Source of the DNA: an uncultured Fidelibacterota bacterium | GTDB lineage: Bacteria > Fidelibacterota > Marinisomatia > Marinisomatales > UBA8229 | Length of the DNA stretch: 21,093 nucleotides | Reading direction: 5' to 3' | Assembly (NCBI GenBank): GCA_913054425.1 | Contig: CAJXJG010000009.1 | Location: 1 to 21,093 of the forward strand | Translations under genes and position numbers: made by a program | The notes under the pieces: generated by a model | Told to the model about the DNA's origin: nothing | Seen by the model: the letters and a program-made list of their open reading frames with translations, nothing else | Databases searched by the model: none | Shown here: piece after piece, positions 8,337 through 16,409 of the stretch | Layout: every line of letters starts with the position of its first letter | Position numbering within the stretch: the first letter of the stretch is position 1

Positions 8337-9562
8337 TGTTTTCTATAAGTGGAAATCGGTTTTCTAGAAGTCCTTTTGCAATCATTTTTGCAAGTATGGT
8401 TCTAACATCCATTGGATTATTTTCTTTATTAAGTATTTCTGTTCACCAGAGTTCAGATATTTTAGGGAGTTCATTTTTTAAACAGTTAGTGTTTCTTGGG
8501 CCATCATTAATCGGATTGTTGACTGTGATATTCATCCCAAAATACTTAATCCACAAATATATTTTTACGATGTACTTTATTGTGATTGGAGTACTTTTTT
8601 TACCGTATTTCGGCAGGACTATTGCTGGAACGTATCGATGGATTGAACTGGGTCCTTTTGGATTCCAGCCGTCAGAATTTGCAAAATGGATTATTGTAAT
8701 TAGTCTTGCAAAATATTTATCTGATCATAATCTTGAAATGAAAAACCTTTCGTCATTTTTCTTTCCTTTAATAATGGTAGTAATTCCTGCTGTGGTCATA
8801 TTAAAACAACCGGATTTAGGAACAGCTCTGGTTATTTTTACACCTCTTTTACCAATGCTTTATTGGGCTGGTGCCCGGCCATATCATATTTTTCTTTTTC
8901 TTGCCCCTTTATTGAGTGTACTGACAGCTTTTCATACACTTTCATTTTCCATTTGGGGAGTTTTTATGATTATTATTATCTTTTTTGAAAGGCCGAAATT
9001 AATTTTCGGTCTCGTGATATATTTTAGCAATCTTTTTCTTGGCCTCCTTGCTCCTATGTTCTGGGATTCATTGAAAGATTACCAACAAAACCGGATTCTG
9101 GCATTTTTTGATCAGAAATTGGACCCATTGGGTGCAGCCTACCAGATTATTCAAAGCCAGACTGCAATTGGATCTGGTGGTGCTTTTGGGAAAGGATGGG
9201 GGGCAGGGACACAAACCCATTTAAAATTTTTACCTGTTCAGGAATCCGATTTTATTCTATCCGTCATTGGAGAAGAACTGGGATTTGTTTTTATTTTAGT
9301 GATAATACTAATATTTACTTGGATGATCTTAAAAATGGTAAAATTAGGGTATTCATCTAAGGATCGTTTTTCAGGTTTGGTTTTAATTGGAATCGCCTCA
9401 TTATTCCTGGCTCATGTTTTTGTAAATACGGCAATGACTGTAGGAATGATTCCCGTAAAAGGTCTTCCTCTGCCATTTATATCATCCGGCGGGTCATTTT
9501 TATTGTCATGTTTTATGATGGTTGGTATTGTAATGAATGTTGGTGTAGATTCAAACGAATAA
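8336..9562 (+). CDS. rodA: RodA, SEDS peptidoglycan glycosyltransferase
   Basis: A 408-residue polytopic SEDS protein that polymerises lipid II into glycan strands in complex with PBP2. About ten hydrophobic segments are present. Family motifs are intact: YRWIELGPFGFQPSEFAK (100-117), KQPDLGTA (157-164), the large-loop ESDFILSVIGEELGF (303-317), and GMIPVKGLPLPFISSGGS (370-387). D305 in the ESDF motif corresponds to the aspartate needed for catalysis in characterised RodA proteins. I chose ATG 8336, which shares one base with the mrdA stop; the TTG immediately upstream would add one residue and is less likely. No independent Shine-Dalgarno, consistent with coupling to mrdA. It is the last gene of the mre operon before an 88-base gap. 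Confidence 0.96.
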   Translation: MFSISGNRFSRSPFAIIFASMVLTSIGLFSLLSISVHQSSDILGSSFFKQLVFLGPSLIGLLTVIFIPKYLIHKYIFTMYFIVIGVLFLPYFGRTIAGTYRWIELGPFGFQPSEFAKWIIVISLAKYLSDHNLEMKNLSSFFFPLIMVVIPAVVILKQPDLGTALVIFTPLLPMLYWAGARPYHIFLFLAPLLSVLTAFHTLSFSIWGVFMIIIIFFERPKLIFGLVIYFSNLFLGLLAPMFWDSLKDYQQNRILAFFDQKLDPLGAAYQIIQSQTAIGSGGAFGKGWGAGTQTHLKFLPVQESDFILSVIGEELGFVFILVIILIFTWMILKMVKLGYSSKDRFSGLVLIGIASLFLAHVFVNTAMTVGMIPVKGLPLPFISSGGSFLLSCFMMVGIVMNVGVDSNE

Positions 9563-9570
9563 TCCAAAGC

Positions 9571-9610
9571 GGGGTAAAACTTATTGAAGTTCCTTCGATT
9601 GAGGGGTAAA
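9571..9610 (+). repeat. Pair of GGGGTAAA direct repeats flanking a small dyad
   Basis: GGGGTAAA occurs at 9571-9578 and again at 9603-9610, 32 bases apart (about three helical turns). Between them, GAAG (9586-9589) and CTTC (9593-9596) form a short dyad around TTC. The pair occupies most of the gap between rodA and the CpoB-like gene and lies upstream of a TATAAT. It could be an operator; chance is not excluded. Confidence 0.3.
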
Positions 9611-9626
9611 TTTAACCATTCATTTT

Positions 9627-9632
9627 TATAAT
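9627..9632 (+). promoter_or_regulatory. Possible -10 element for the envelope gene set
   Basis: A perfect TATAAT sits 18 bases upstream of the chosen start of the CpoB-like gene. A -35-like TTGAGG (9599-9604) is 22 bases away, longer than the usual 16-18, so the promoter is only tentative. If used, it would give a very short leader and allow the downstream envelope genes to be expressed apart from the mre operon. Confidence 0.3.
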
Positions 9633-9650
9633 TATTTTAATAGGATGTCC

Positions 9651-10460
9651 ATGAAACATACAAAACTACTCAAAAGCACTGTTACACTGACAATTTTGGT
9701 AACAACTTTGTTTGCGCAAGGAGAATTAAAATCACTCGAGGCACAGTTAAAAAGAGAAAGAGTAAGAATTGATTCACTTGAAACTCATATTAATATTCTT
9801 TTGCCTAATTTGTTAAATGCACTTAAAGCTGCTGATTCCTTAACTAAATCAATGGTTGCATCAAATGTAGCGTTGATCAATCACATCAACAGAAATGAAA
9901 ATAAAATTCAATTGTTAGAGGATAATGCTGGTCGAACTGATAGTACTAATTTTGAAATATTAGCAAAATTAATAATGATTGAAAATAAAATTGTAACTCT
10001 GACTAATAGCTTTTCAGAAATGTATAATTTGAAATCAGAAAAGAGTATAATTAGTCCATCAGTAAAAGTAAGTCCGGCAGAATACAAAGAAATTTACATT
10101 GATGCTATGAGTAATTATCACAAAGGGAATTATGAAGAAGCAATTAAAGGATTTTCTATTTTAGTCATTTCTGATCCCAATAATGAGATGAAATTGGCTG
10201 ATAATAGTCAATATTGGCTGGCAGAATGTTATTATTCACAAAAAAATTATAAACGGTCTATCACTGAGTTTAAAAAAGTGAGCCGATTTCCTGCTTCAGA
10301 TAAAGATGCCGATGCTCAACTGAAACTCGGTCACGCATTTTTAAATATGGGTAATATTGATAAGGCAAAAGAGGCCTACCAGTATCTGATTGATTATTAC
10401 CCTGACAGTGAATACCTGCATATTGCTGGAGAAACAATTAATCAATTAACAACAGAATAA
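9651..10460 (+). CDS. CpoB/YbgF-like periplasmic coiled-coil and TPR protein
   Basis: A 269-residue exported protein. A signal peptide covers residues 1-22 (KHTKLLK, hydrophobic core, cleavage near LFA-QGE). It is followed by a long helical, probably coiled-coil region (about 26-125), and three tetratricopeptide repeats (about 145-178, 185-211, 222-255) with SPAEYKEIYIDAMSNYHKGN and DADAQLKLGHAFLNMGNIDK. This coiled coil plus C-terminal TPR layout is that of YbgF/CpoB, which in E. coli binds TolA and coordinates PBP1B with Tol-Pal during constriction. No tol or pal gene is in the window, so the symbol is withheld. The start is ATG 9651, placed by AGGA (9642-9645) five bases upstream; ATG 9645 overlaps that site. 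It lies directly after the mre-mrdA-rodA genes, consistent with a wall/envelope role. Confidence 0.75.
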   Translation: MKHTKLLKSTVTLTILVTTLFAQGELKSLEAQLKRERVRIDSLETHINILLPNLLNALKAADSLTKSMVASNVALINHINRNENKIQLLEDNAGRTDSTNFEILAKLIMIENKIVTLTNSFSEMYNLKSEKSIISPSVKVSPAEYKEIYIDAMSNYHKGNYEEAIKGFSILVISDPNNEMKLADNSQYWLAECYYSQKNYKRSITEFKKVSRFPASDKDADAQLKLGHAFLNMGNIDKAKEAYQYLIDYYPDSEYLHIAGETINQLTTE

Positions 10461-10465
10461 AGTTT

Positions 10466-11296
10466 ATGAAGAGATTAAAACTATTTTTTCTGACAACGGA
10501 AATCACACCTTTCGCGAATGCTACCTCCCTTGCCGATTTCTCCGCTAAAGTTCCCCTGTTTATACAGAAGAAAGATCATGATATTCGCATTATGCATCCC
10601 AAATATGGGTTTATTAGTGAACGGAAATTTATTTTAAGAGAAGTCATTCGGTTAAGAGAAATTCCATTTGTTTTTGATGGGATCGACCAAATGACATCAG
10701 CGAAAAGTGCTTTTATCCCTAGAACAAGAGTTCAAGTCTATTTTTTGGAGCACTTAGAATGGTTTAAACCTTTAACAACTCTAGTATATAAATCAAAAAA
10801 TGGACGAATACTGAAGGATAATGATATACGATATTCGTTTTATGGAAATGCTTCCTTGGCCACCCTTCCGCATCTTTTCTGGTGTCCGGATATTATAATT
10901 TGCAATGGGTGGCAGACATCCATGGTTCCCATCATTTATAATCAGTTATACAGAGAACAAAAATTTTACAAAGGTATTAAAACTGTTCAGGTTATTCATT
11001 CTTTAGATGAATGTTCAGTTTTCAGTCGAAAAGCCTATGAAGTTTCAGGAGTTAAAATTCCTGCTAATATTAAAGGGAATTCTATCAATACCTTTGAGGT
11101 GTCTTCTTATTTTTCTGATCATATAATCGTGTTTAATTCCCCTGGGAATAATTTGGCTGATAAATTGCTAAAACTCAATGGAGTAAAAGCAAATAAGGAG
11201 AAACTGACTATTATTGATTTGGATAGTATTGAATCACCAGACTTCTCAGCAATTGCTAATGAAATGGAAATTGTTCTGAAGAAACTTTCCGGTTGA
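10466..11296 (+). CDS. Starch/glycogen synthase-like GT5 N-terminal half protein, probable pseudoenzyme
   Basis: A 276-residue soluble protein resembling only the N-terminal half of bacterial glycogen synthase (GT5, ADP-glucose-dependent). TTEITPFANATSLADFSAKV (10-29) aligns with the SE-x-x-P-x-x-K-x-GG-LAD-V loop, but the ADP-glucose-binding KxGG is replaced by ANAT. HPKYG (44-48), PDIIICNGWQTSMVP (141-155) and VQVIHSLD (174-181) follow the family order. In active enzymes the second is PD..H.HDW, with a catalytic Asp; here it reads CNGW. The whole C-terminal GT-B domain, which carries the catalytic Glu, is absent, and the protein ends cleanly before the next gene, so this is not a recent truncation. 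I recall similar 270-residue proteins in Bacteroidota annotated as glycogen synthase. It is therefore likely to be a regulator, scaffold or binding protein, and not a polymerase. It starts 5 bases after the CpoB-like stop. Confidence 0.7.
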   Translation: MKRLKLFFLTTEITPFANATSLADFSAKVPLFIQKKDHDIRIMHPKYGFISERKFILREVIRLREIPFVFDGIDQMTSAKSAFIPRTRVQVYFLEHLEWFKPLTTLVYKSKNGRILKDNDIRYSFYGNASLATLPHLFWCPDIIICNGWQTSMVPIIYNQLYREQKFYKGIKTVQVIHSLDECSVFSRKAYEVSGVKIPANIKGNSINTFEVSSYFSDHIIVFNSPGNNLADKLLKLNGVKANKEKLTIIDLDSIESPDFSAIANEMEIVLKKLSG

Positions 11297-11321
11297 TCCC
11301 TCGTTCTATTTATCGTATTTC

Positions 11322-12575
11322 ATGAAAAACCTTTTCTACCTTTTTCCATATTTATGGATTTTTAGCTCCATTCTATTTTTCAGCTGTTCAGAAGAACCAA
11401 TTCCATACGATCTTTCTGATGCACCATTACATGTAGATTCACTCATACTTTACAACAAAGTTAGTGGATTTACTTACCAGGTACCGCCAGAGATGGGGAA
11501 TTTGGATAAATTATATCTTGGAAATGATGGAGGATTTATTAACGAGTTTATTCTTTTGCAGATTTCATCGTCATCATATGGTACTTCCCTGTCATCCTTA
11601 TTAGCGGATACGGTCACAATTGACAGTGCATTTCTGGAATTAATATTTTCTAATGATTCAATCCCTAATCCGGAACCTCCACCGTTTCAACTTTCATTTT
11701 TTACGAAAAACGATTCCATTTTTCACGAAAACGATTCTCATAATGGAAACTTTTCTTTAGAGATTTTAAATTCAGTAATAATAAATACGTCATCTTTAAC
11801 AGAAGCTGAACCGGATTCAACTGAGGAAATCACACCTACATTAATTTTTGATGTTACTGATAGCATGAGGGTTATTGCTGATACCTTGAATAGCCACACT
11901 TTTCTCATTTCACTGGTTGATGAGTACAACGGGTTGATAGCATTTAACAGTCGAGAATCAAATGCAAATCCAAAGTTATCCGTTTACTATCGAAAATTTA
12001 TACCCAGTGAAGGAGAAGATAAAGATACACTGATATTAGGTAATACATTTTATGCTGTTAAAGATGTCTCTATCATCATTCCTCCAGATACAACTTTAGA
12101 CTATGTAAGTAATTTATACGTTGGACGTGCATTAGGATTAAAGTCCATTCTAAGCATTAATTTAGACACATTGCAATTCCTACCAGCACAAACTATATTT
12201 CGCACCAAATCATATCTTAACCTTCCGTATGATACAACTCTTATTGCTGATAAAATTACTATAAAAGCATTTCCATTAGCTGATACTGTGGATTCTGCAG
12301 GATATGTGTTTTTTAGTGAAGGAGATCCCTATTCCGAACATTCAGATTATGATTATTTATTGGAAACATCATGGAATACAAATGATGGTTTTATTACTAT
12401 TAACATTCAAACATTATTACAATACGTTCATTTTGGTGAATTGAACAATCTTGGGATAAAGTTATACTCCAGTTTAGATAACGATCCATTTAAGACCATC
12501 CATTTTTCTAATTTTAACAATGAAATTAATCCCCTTGAAAACCCTTTTATTTCAATTCAGTATGTTATACCGTAA
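11322..12575 (+). CDS. Putative lipoprotein, DUF4270-like
   Basis: A 417-residue exported protein with a signal peptide whose hydrophobic core (FPYLWIFSSILFF) ends at C22 in LFFSCSEEP. The lipobox is atypical (Phe at -2 and -3) but the Ser-Cys junction followed by acidic residues is typical of FCB outer-membrane lipoproteins. The mature part is beta-rich and acidic, with a TVTIDSAFLEL segment (about residues 105-115) that resembles the DUF4270 / DNRLRE-like lipoproteins of Bacteroidota. The family assignment is by pattern and by position next to the GT5-like half protein, a pairing I recall from Bacteroidota genomes. Function is unknown. The last 14 bases overlap the next gene, whose product is a putative outer-membrane barrel, suggesting that the two act together at the outer membrane. 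Confidence 0.6.
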   Translation: MKNLFYLFPYLWIFSSILFFSCSEEPIPYDLSDAPLHVDSLILYNKVSGFTYQVPPEMGNLDKLYLGNDGGFINEFILLQISSSSYGTSLSSLLADTVTIDSAFLELIFSNDSIPNPEPPPFQLSFFTKNDSIFHENDSHNGNFSLEILNSVIINTSSLTEAEPDSTEEITPTLIFDVTDSMRVIADTLNSHTFLISLVDEYNGLIAFNSRESNANPKLSVYYRKFIPSEGEDKDTLILGNTFYAVKDVSIIIPPDTTLDYVSNLYVGRALGLKSILSINLDTLQFLPAQTIFRTKSYLNLPYDTTLIADKITIKAFPLADTVDSAGYVFFSEGDPYSEHSDYDYLLETSWNTNDGFITINIQTLLQYVHFGELNNLGIKLYSSLDNDPFKTIHFSNFNNEINPLENPFISIQYVIP

Positions 12576-13788
12576 TACAATCCTTACTTACTGCTTTTTT
12601 ATTTTTTCTGGAATCCAAGGACAGACAATATTGAATGGATTCGGTATTGGTTATATTCAACCACGAATCGATGCGGCATCGATTGGTATATCATCCACAG
12701 GATTATTGCCGGCATTTCAATCCGGGGTATCCTTAAATAATCCTGTTACGTGGCACGACCTTCATTTTGCTTATATATCTACAATGTACGGAGGCAATCA
12801 GGTTAATCAAAGTGAAGATGATATCATAAATGGACATTCAGCCTTAACTCAATTTCAGTTTATTCTCCCGATTAAAAAGAAATATATATTTGGTATTGGG
12901 ATTTCTCCTTATGCAAGTCAATATTACAATCTTACCGGCATTGATACTTTGGCTAATGCCAAAACTTTAGAAGGTTCTGGTGGTATTAATTCATTACATG
13001 TATCTTTTGGTCAATCTTCAGGTAGAAAGGAAAATTTTGCGCTTGCATTTGATTTTCTTTTTGGATCATCAAGGATGGAAACAATTCTAACACTTGATCA
13101 AACTGATTACATATACAATCAGAGGAACCTTTTTTCAGGAATATTGGCAAAACTCTATGTTGAAAGTTCCAGAATTCATTTCTATCAAACTCCTGTTCAC
13201 ACCTATTTTGCTATACAAGGCAGTGTGAAACCTCTTTCGGTCCGATCATTTTCTTATCAACCTGTTGTGAGGTATGGATTTAATCAAGTTTTTCCTAATC
13301 CTAATAAAACTCCTGATCCGGTTCAATCTCATGTAACAAATGTAATTTTACCATTTGAGTTTCAATTAGGGTTTGATATTGAATTAAAAGAAAAAGTTCA
13401 TATTCTCGGTGAAGGAACATATTGGAAAGATGGTACCAATAAACAAACCAATTTTTCAATTTTGCGACACAAAGTAGTATCCACGGAAAGAATAAGTTTC
13501 GGGATTATTCGTTTTGCTAAAAATTATTCCCGATCAATAATGGATTTTGTGCATTTTAGAAGTGGCATCTTTGCACTTCGGTCGGTATTCGATTCAAGAA
13601 AAAACGTGGATGAGCGTGGTGTTTCTTTTGGAATTGGGATTAAATTTGGTGTTACTAATAATCAGATTGATTTCGGGTACTCAATAATCCAGAGGAGTGG
13701 ATTTAATGTTGATGGTGAAATTATACAAAAATTTAGAATTGGTTTAAGTTTAGGTGATATTTGGTTTATTAAAAGGAGAGAAAGATAA
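12562..13788 (+). CDS. Putative outer-membrane beta-barrel protein
   Basis: A 408-residue exported protein. The signal peptide is MLYRNTILTYCFFIFSGIQG, with likely cleavage before QTILNG. The mature start GFGIGYIQPRIDAASIGIS and LNNPVTWHDLHFAYISTMYG resemble the N-terminus of FadL/PorV-type barrels (a glycine-rich strand, then an asparagine-proline turn). The rest alternates polar and hydrophobic/aromatic strands, and the last strands end in RIGLSLGDIWFIKRRER. No precise family is recognised. I chose ATG 12562 because it begins right at the signal peptide; the frame is open further upstream to 12520, but that part only re-reads the lipoprotein gene. It overlaps the lipoprotein gene by 14 bases and is separated from the TPR lipoprotein by 2 bases, so the three are almost certainly co-expressed. 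Confidence 0.62.
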   Translation: MLYRNTILTYCFFIFSGIQGQTILNGFGIGYIQPRIDAASIGISSTGLLPAFQSGVSLNNPVTWHDLHFAYISTMYGGNQVNQSEDDIINGHSALTQFQFILPIKKKYIFGIGISPYASQYYNLTGIDTLANAKTLEGSGGINSLHVSFGQSSGRKENFALAFDFLFGSSRMETILTLDQTDYIYNQRNLFSGILAKLYVESSRIHFYQTPVHTYFAIQGSVKPLSVRSFSYQPVVRYGFNQVFPNPNKTPDPVQSHVTNVILPFEFQLGFDIELKEKVHILGEGTYWKDGTNKQTNFSILRHKVVSTERISFGIIRFAKNYSRSIMDFVHFRSGIFALRSVFDSRKNVDERGVSFGIGIKFGVTNNQIDFGYSIIQRSGFNVDGEIIQKFRIGLSLGDIWFIKRRER

Positions 13789-13790
13789 AA

Positions 13791-15074
13791 ATGAGACATG
13801 TTAGAATATTTCTCAATTTGTGGTTAGCATTTAGTATTGCAATATTTGTTTCCATGTGTGTGCCACCCGGGATGGATCCGGAGGAAAAAGATCGCGTTGA
13901 GCAAGCACAATTAGACTCCCTGAGAGAAGTCAGATGTCCCCGATTAATGAGTAGTGCAGCTGAATATTACCGCAATCAAGATTGGGAAGCTACAGTACGG
14001 ATTTATAGAGAGATTGATGAGCTTAGTTGCTATGAATTTGATCCCGTATTAGCACCCCCTGAAGAAGTTTATTTGTACTATGCAATTGCTCACGAATATT
14101 TGGGTCGTTTTGAAAAATCAGAAGAAGTCCTTTTGAAAGGATTGCAGACACTCCCGGGAAATATTGATTTACGAAAACGTCTTGCTTATTCTTACAAAAA
14201 GCAAGAAAAACTTGATCGATATTTTATTGAATTAGAAAAGATTATGGACATGGCACCAGAAGATTCCCAAAATATGATCGAGTTATTTAAGGTATATGGT
14301 AAAAATAATCGATATGAAGACCAGATTGATGTCCTACGCCTTCTTTTAGAAAAAGACCCTAATAATGAAATATATCAGGGTGAAATGAAAATAGCTCTGG
14401 AAAAGGTTGGTGAAGATCCGTTGGAATATATTCGAGAACTTTTTGAAAGAAATCCTGAAAATACTGCTTACGGTCTGGATTTTTCTGATAGATTAATATC
14501 AGCGAATAGACCAGAAGAAGCAGTGAATGTTTTAAAGAAGGTGATCAGGTTCGATAGAAACAGTAAGATCGCTTATAGAAAATTAGCTCAAGCATATTAT
14601 GAAATTGATGATTTAGAAAACGCTTCAATAATTTATGAAGACTTATTAAAACTTGATTCTCGGGATCTCCATATAATTGTTCAAGCTTCTAAAGTATATA
14701 TAGAGTTGCAGAAATTTAGGAAAGCCTTACTCTGGGCAGATAAAGCAATTCAAGTATCAAAATCATCCGGTCAGGGCTTTGGGCAAAAAGGAAACGTCTA
14801 TTATAAAGCTTTTCAATCCTGTCGTTCCACTGATATTACTAATGATGATCGAATTGTGGCTTCATTGGCATATAAATATTTTCAATTAGCAGAAGGGAAT
14901 AATTATAAACATTATTCTGGGTCAGCGGCTTGGTTAAAAGAGAATGAAACGCTGTTTTCACGATCAAACTGGTTTATGATGGATCAAGAAAAAAAGAATA
15001 GAGGATATATATTACCAGAATCAAATTGCTATGATTGGGTTGATGAGAGATTAAATAAAGACCCACAATGGTGA
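13791..15074 (+). CDS. TPR-repeat envelope lipoprotein
   Basis: A 427-residue exported TPR protein. The hydrophobic signal (IFLNLWLAFSIAIFVSM) ends at C23, giving VSMC-VPPG. Met at the -1 position is unusual for a lipobox, so lipidation is likely but not certain. The mature part is a chain of about six to seven tetratricopeptide repeats (residues about 50-340), with recurring patterns such as AAEYYRNQDWEATVRIYREI, YYAIAHEYLGRFEKSEEVLL and AYRKLAQAYYEIDDLENAS. A C-terminal segment rich in aromatic residues follows, ending in DWVDERLNKDPQW. TPR lipoproteins often scaffold outer-membrane complexes, which fits the immediately preceding barrel gene. AAAGGAG lies about 12 bases before the ATG, a longer spacing than usual. 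No specific function can be named. Confidence 0.72.
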   Translation: MRHVRIFLNLWLAFSIAIFVSMCVPPGMDPEEKDRVEQAQLDSLREVRCPRLMSSAAEYYRNQDWEATVRIYREIDELSCYEFDPVLAPPEEVYLYYAIAHEYLGRFEKSEEVLLKGLQTLPGNIDLRKRLAYSYKKQEKLDRYFIELEKIMDMAPEDSQNMIELFKVYGKNNRYEDQIDVLRLLLEKDPNNEIYQGEMKIALEKVGEDPLEYIRELFERNPENTAYGLDFSDRLISANRPEEAVNVLKKVIRFDRNSKIAYRKLAQAYYEIDDLENASIIYEDLLKLDSRDLHIIVQASKVYIELQKFRKALLWADKAIQVSKSSGQGFGQKGNVYYKAFQSCRSTDITNDDRIVASLAYKYFQLAEGNNYKHYSGSAAWLKENETLFSRSNWFMMDQEKKNRGYILPESNCYDWVDERLNKDPQW

Positions 15075-15084
15075 GGTAAAATCT

Positions 15085-15090
15085 AAAGGA
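15085..15090 (+). promoter_or_regulatory. Ribosome binding site that decides the TTG start of glyA
   Basis: AAAGGA lies 6 bases before TTG 15097, ideal spacing. The first in-frame ATG (15124) has no Shine-Dalgarno-like sequence upstream, and starting there would remove residues that align with the conserved SHMT N-terminus. Confidence 0.7.
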
Positions 15091-15096
15091 TAATTT

Positions 15097-16392
15097 TTGA
15101 TATTAGAAAATACTGACAGTAAAATGTATAATATCCTGCAGAATGAAATCAGGAGAGAAGATGAGACTTTAGAGTTGATTGCCTCTGAAAATTTCGTAAG
15201 TAATTCTGTATTGGAAATGGCTGGTGGAGTTATGACCAATAAGTATGCTGAAGGCTATCCTGGAAAACGGTATTATGGAGGATGTCAGCATGTAGATGAA
15301 GCTGAAATATTAGCACAGGACAGGGCAAAATCTTTGTTTAGTGCTACGTATGCGAATGTCCAGCCACATTCTGGTTCACAAGCAAATATGGCAGTTTTGA
15401 TGACATTTCTGGAAATCGGCGATACAGTTATGGGTCTTGATTTGGCTCATGGCGGTCATTTGACTCATGGAAGTCCAGTTAATTTTTCTGGACAATTATT
15501 TAATTTTGTATCCTACCATGTTCATCATGATACAGGACGTGTTGATTTTGACGAGGTTTGGGATCTTGCCCGAAAACATAAACCAAAAATGATAATTTGT
15601 GGAGGCAGCGCCTATCCTCGTTTCATTGAATTTGAGCAGTTTCGGGAGGTAGCTGATGAGGTTAACGCATTTCTAATGGCGGATATCGCCCATCCCGCAG
15701 GTCTGGTAGCAACTGGATTGCATCCATCTCCGATTCCAACATGCGATGTAATTACAACGACTACTCATAAAACACTCAGGGGTCCTCGGGGGGGAATGAT
15801 TATGATGGGTGAGGATAAAGAAAATCCATGGGGAAAAGTTGCCACGAAGTCCGGTCGAGTGAAAAGGATATCAGAATTGATTGACTCCATGGTGATGCCG
15901 GGTATTCAAGGTGGACCGCTAATGCATATCATAGCAGCCAAAGCTGTTGCATTCGGTGAAGCTTTAAAACCCGAATTTAGAGAGTATACTCGTCAAATAG
16001 TTGATAATGCTAAATGTATAGCGGAAGAATTTCTATCCAGGGGATATAATCTTGTTTCCGGCGGGACAGACACTCATCTGGTTCTTATTGATTTGACAGA
16101 AAATGGTATCACCGGAAAAAAAGCGGAAAATAGTCTTGAAAAGGTTGGAATTACTGTGAACAAAAATATGGTACCGTTTGATCAGAAAAGTCCCTTTGTC
16201 ACCAGTGGAATCCGCATAGGGACACCAGCTGTAACTACTCGGGGTATGAAACAAGATGAAATGAAAACAATAGTAGCGTTGATCGACAAGGTAGTATCTT
16301 CCCCAGATAGTGAAGATTTGTTATCAACTGTGATGTCCGAAGTCCAGGATATTTGTAAGGATTTCCCATTATATAAAGAACTTATCGGTTAA
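15097..16392 (+). CDS. glyA: Serine hydroxymethyltransferase
   Basis: A 431-residue cytosolic PLP enzyme converting serine and tetrahydrofolate to glycine and 5,10-methylene-THF, the main source of one-carbon units. Hallmarks are all present: LELIASENFVS (25-35), EGYPGKRYYGGC (52-63), HSGSQANMAV (91-100), LAHGGHLTHG (116-125), DIAHPAGL (196-203) and the PLP-lysine motif TTTTHKTLRGPRGG (220-233, lysine K225). The C-terminal TSGIRIGTPAVTTRGM is also intact. The start is TTG 15097, supported by AAAGGA six bases upstream and by homology of the first residues (ILENTDSKMYNILQ) to other SHMTs. A run of seven Gs lies within the PLP-lysine motif codons. It sits between the envelope cassette and the TRAP transporter, 17 bases before the latter; no clear functional link to either. 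Confidence 0.97.
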   Translation: MILENTDSKMYNILQNEIRREDETLELIASENFVSNSVLEMAGGVMTNKYAEGYPGKRYYGGCQHVDEAEILAQDRAKSLFSATYANVQPHSGSQANMAVLMTFLEIGDTVMGLDLAHGGHLTHGSPVNFSGQLFNFVSYHVHHDTGRVDFDEVWDLARKHKPKMIICGGSAYPRFIEFEQFREVADEVNAFLMADIAHPAGLVATGLHPSPIPTCDVITTTTHKTLRGPRGGMIMMGEDKENPWGKVATKSGRVKRISELIDSMVMPGIQGGPLMHIIAAKAVAFGEALKPEFREYTRQIVDNAKCIAEEFLSRGYNLVSGGTDTHLVLIDLTENGITGKKAENSLEKVGITVNKNMVPFDQKSPFVTSGIRIGTPAVTTRGMKQDEMKTIVALIDKVVSSPDSEDLLSTVMSEVQDICKDFPLYKELIG

Positions 16393-16409
16393 TTATTCAA
16401 AGGAAATTA

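Noticed and set aside
10466..11296. Calling this gene glgA, glycogen synthase
   Set aside because: The KxGG and HDW motifs are lost and the C-terminal catalytic domain is absent.
12520..12561. Upstream start of the outer-membrane barrel gene
   Set aside because: The added residues precede the signal peptide and only re-read the lipoprotein gene; ATG 12562 starts at the signal peptide.
15788..15794. Seven-G run in glyA as a phase-variation tract
   Set aside because: It encodes part of the invariant RGPRGG motif of an essential-type housekeeping enzyme, so coding constraint explains it better.
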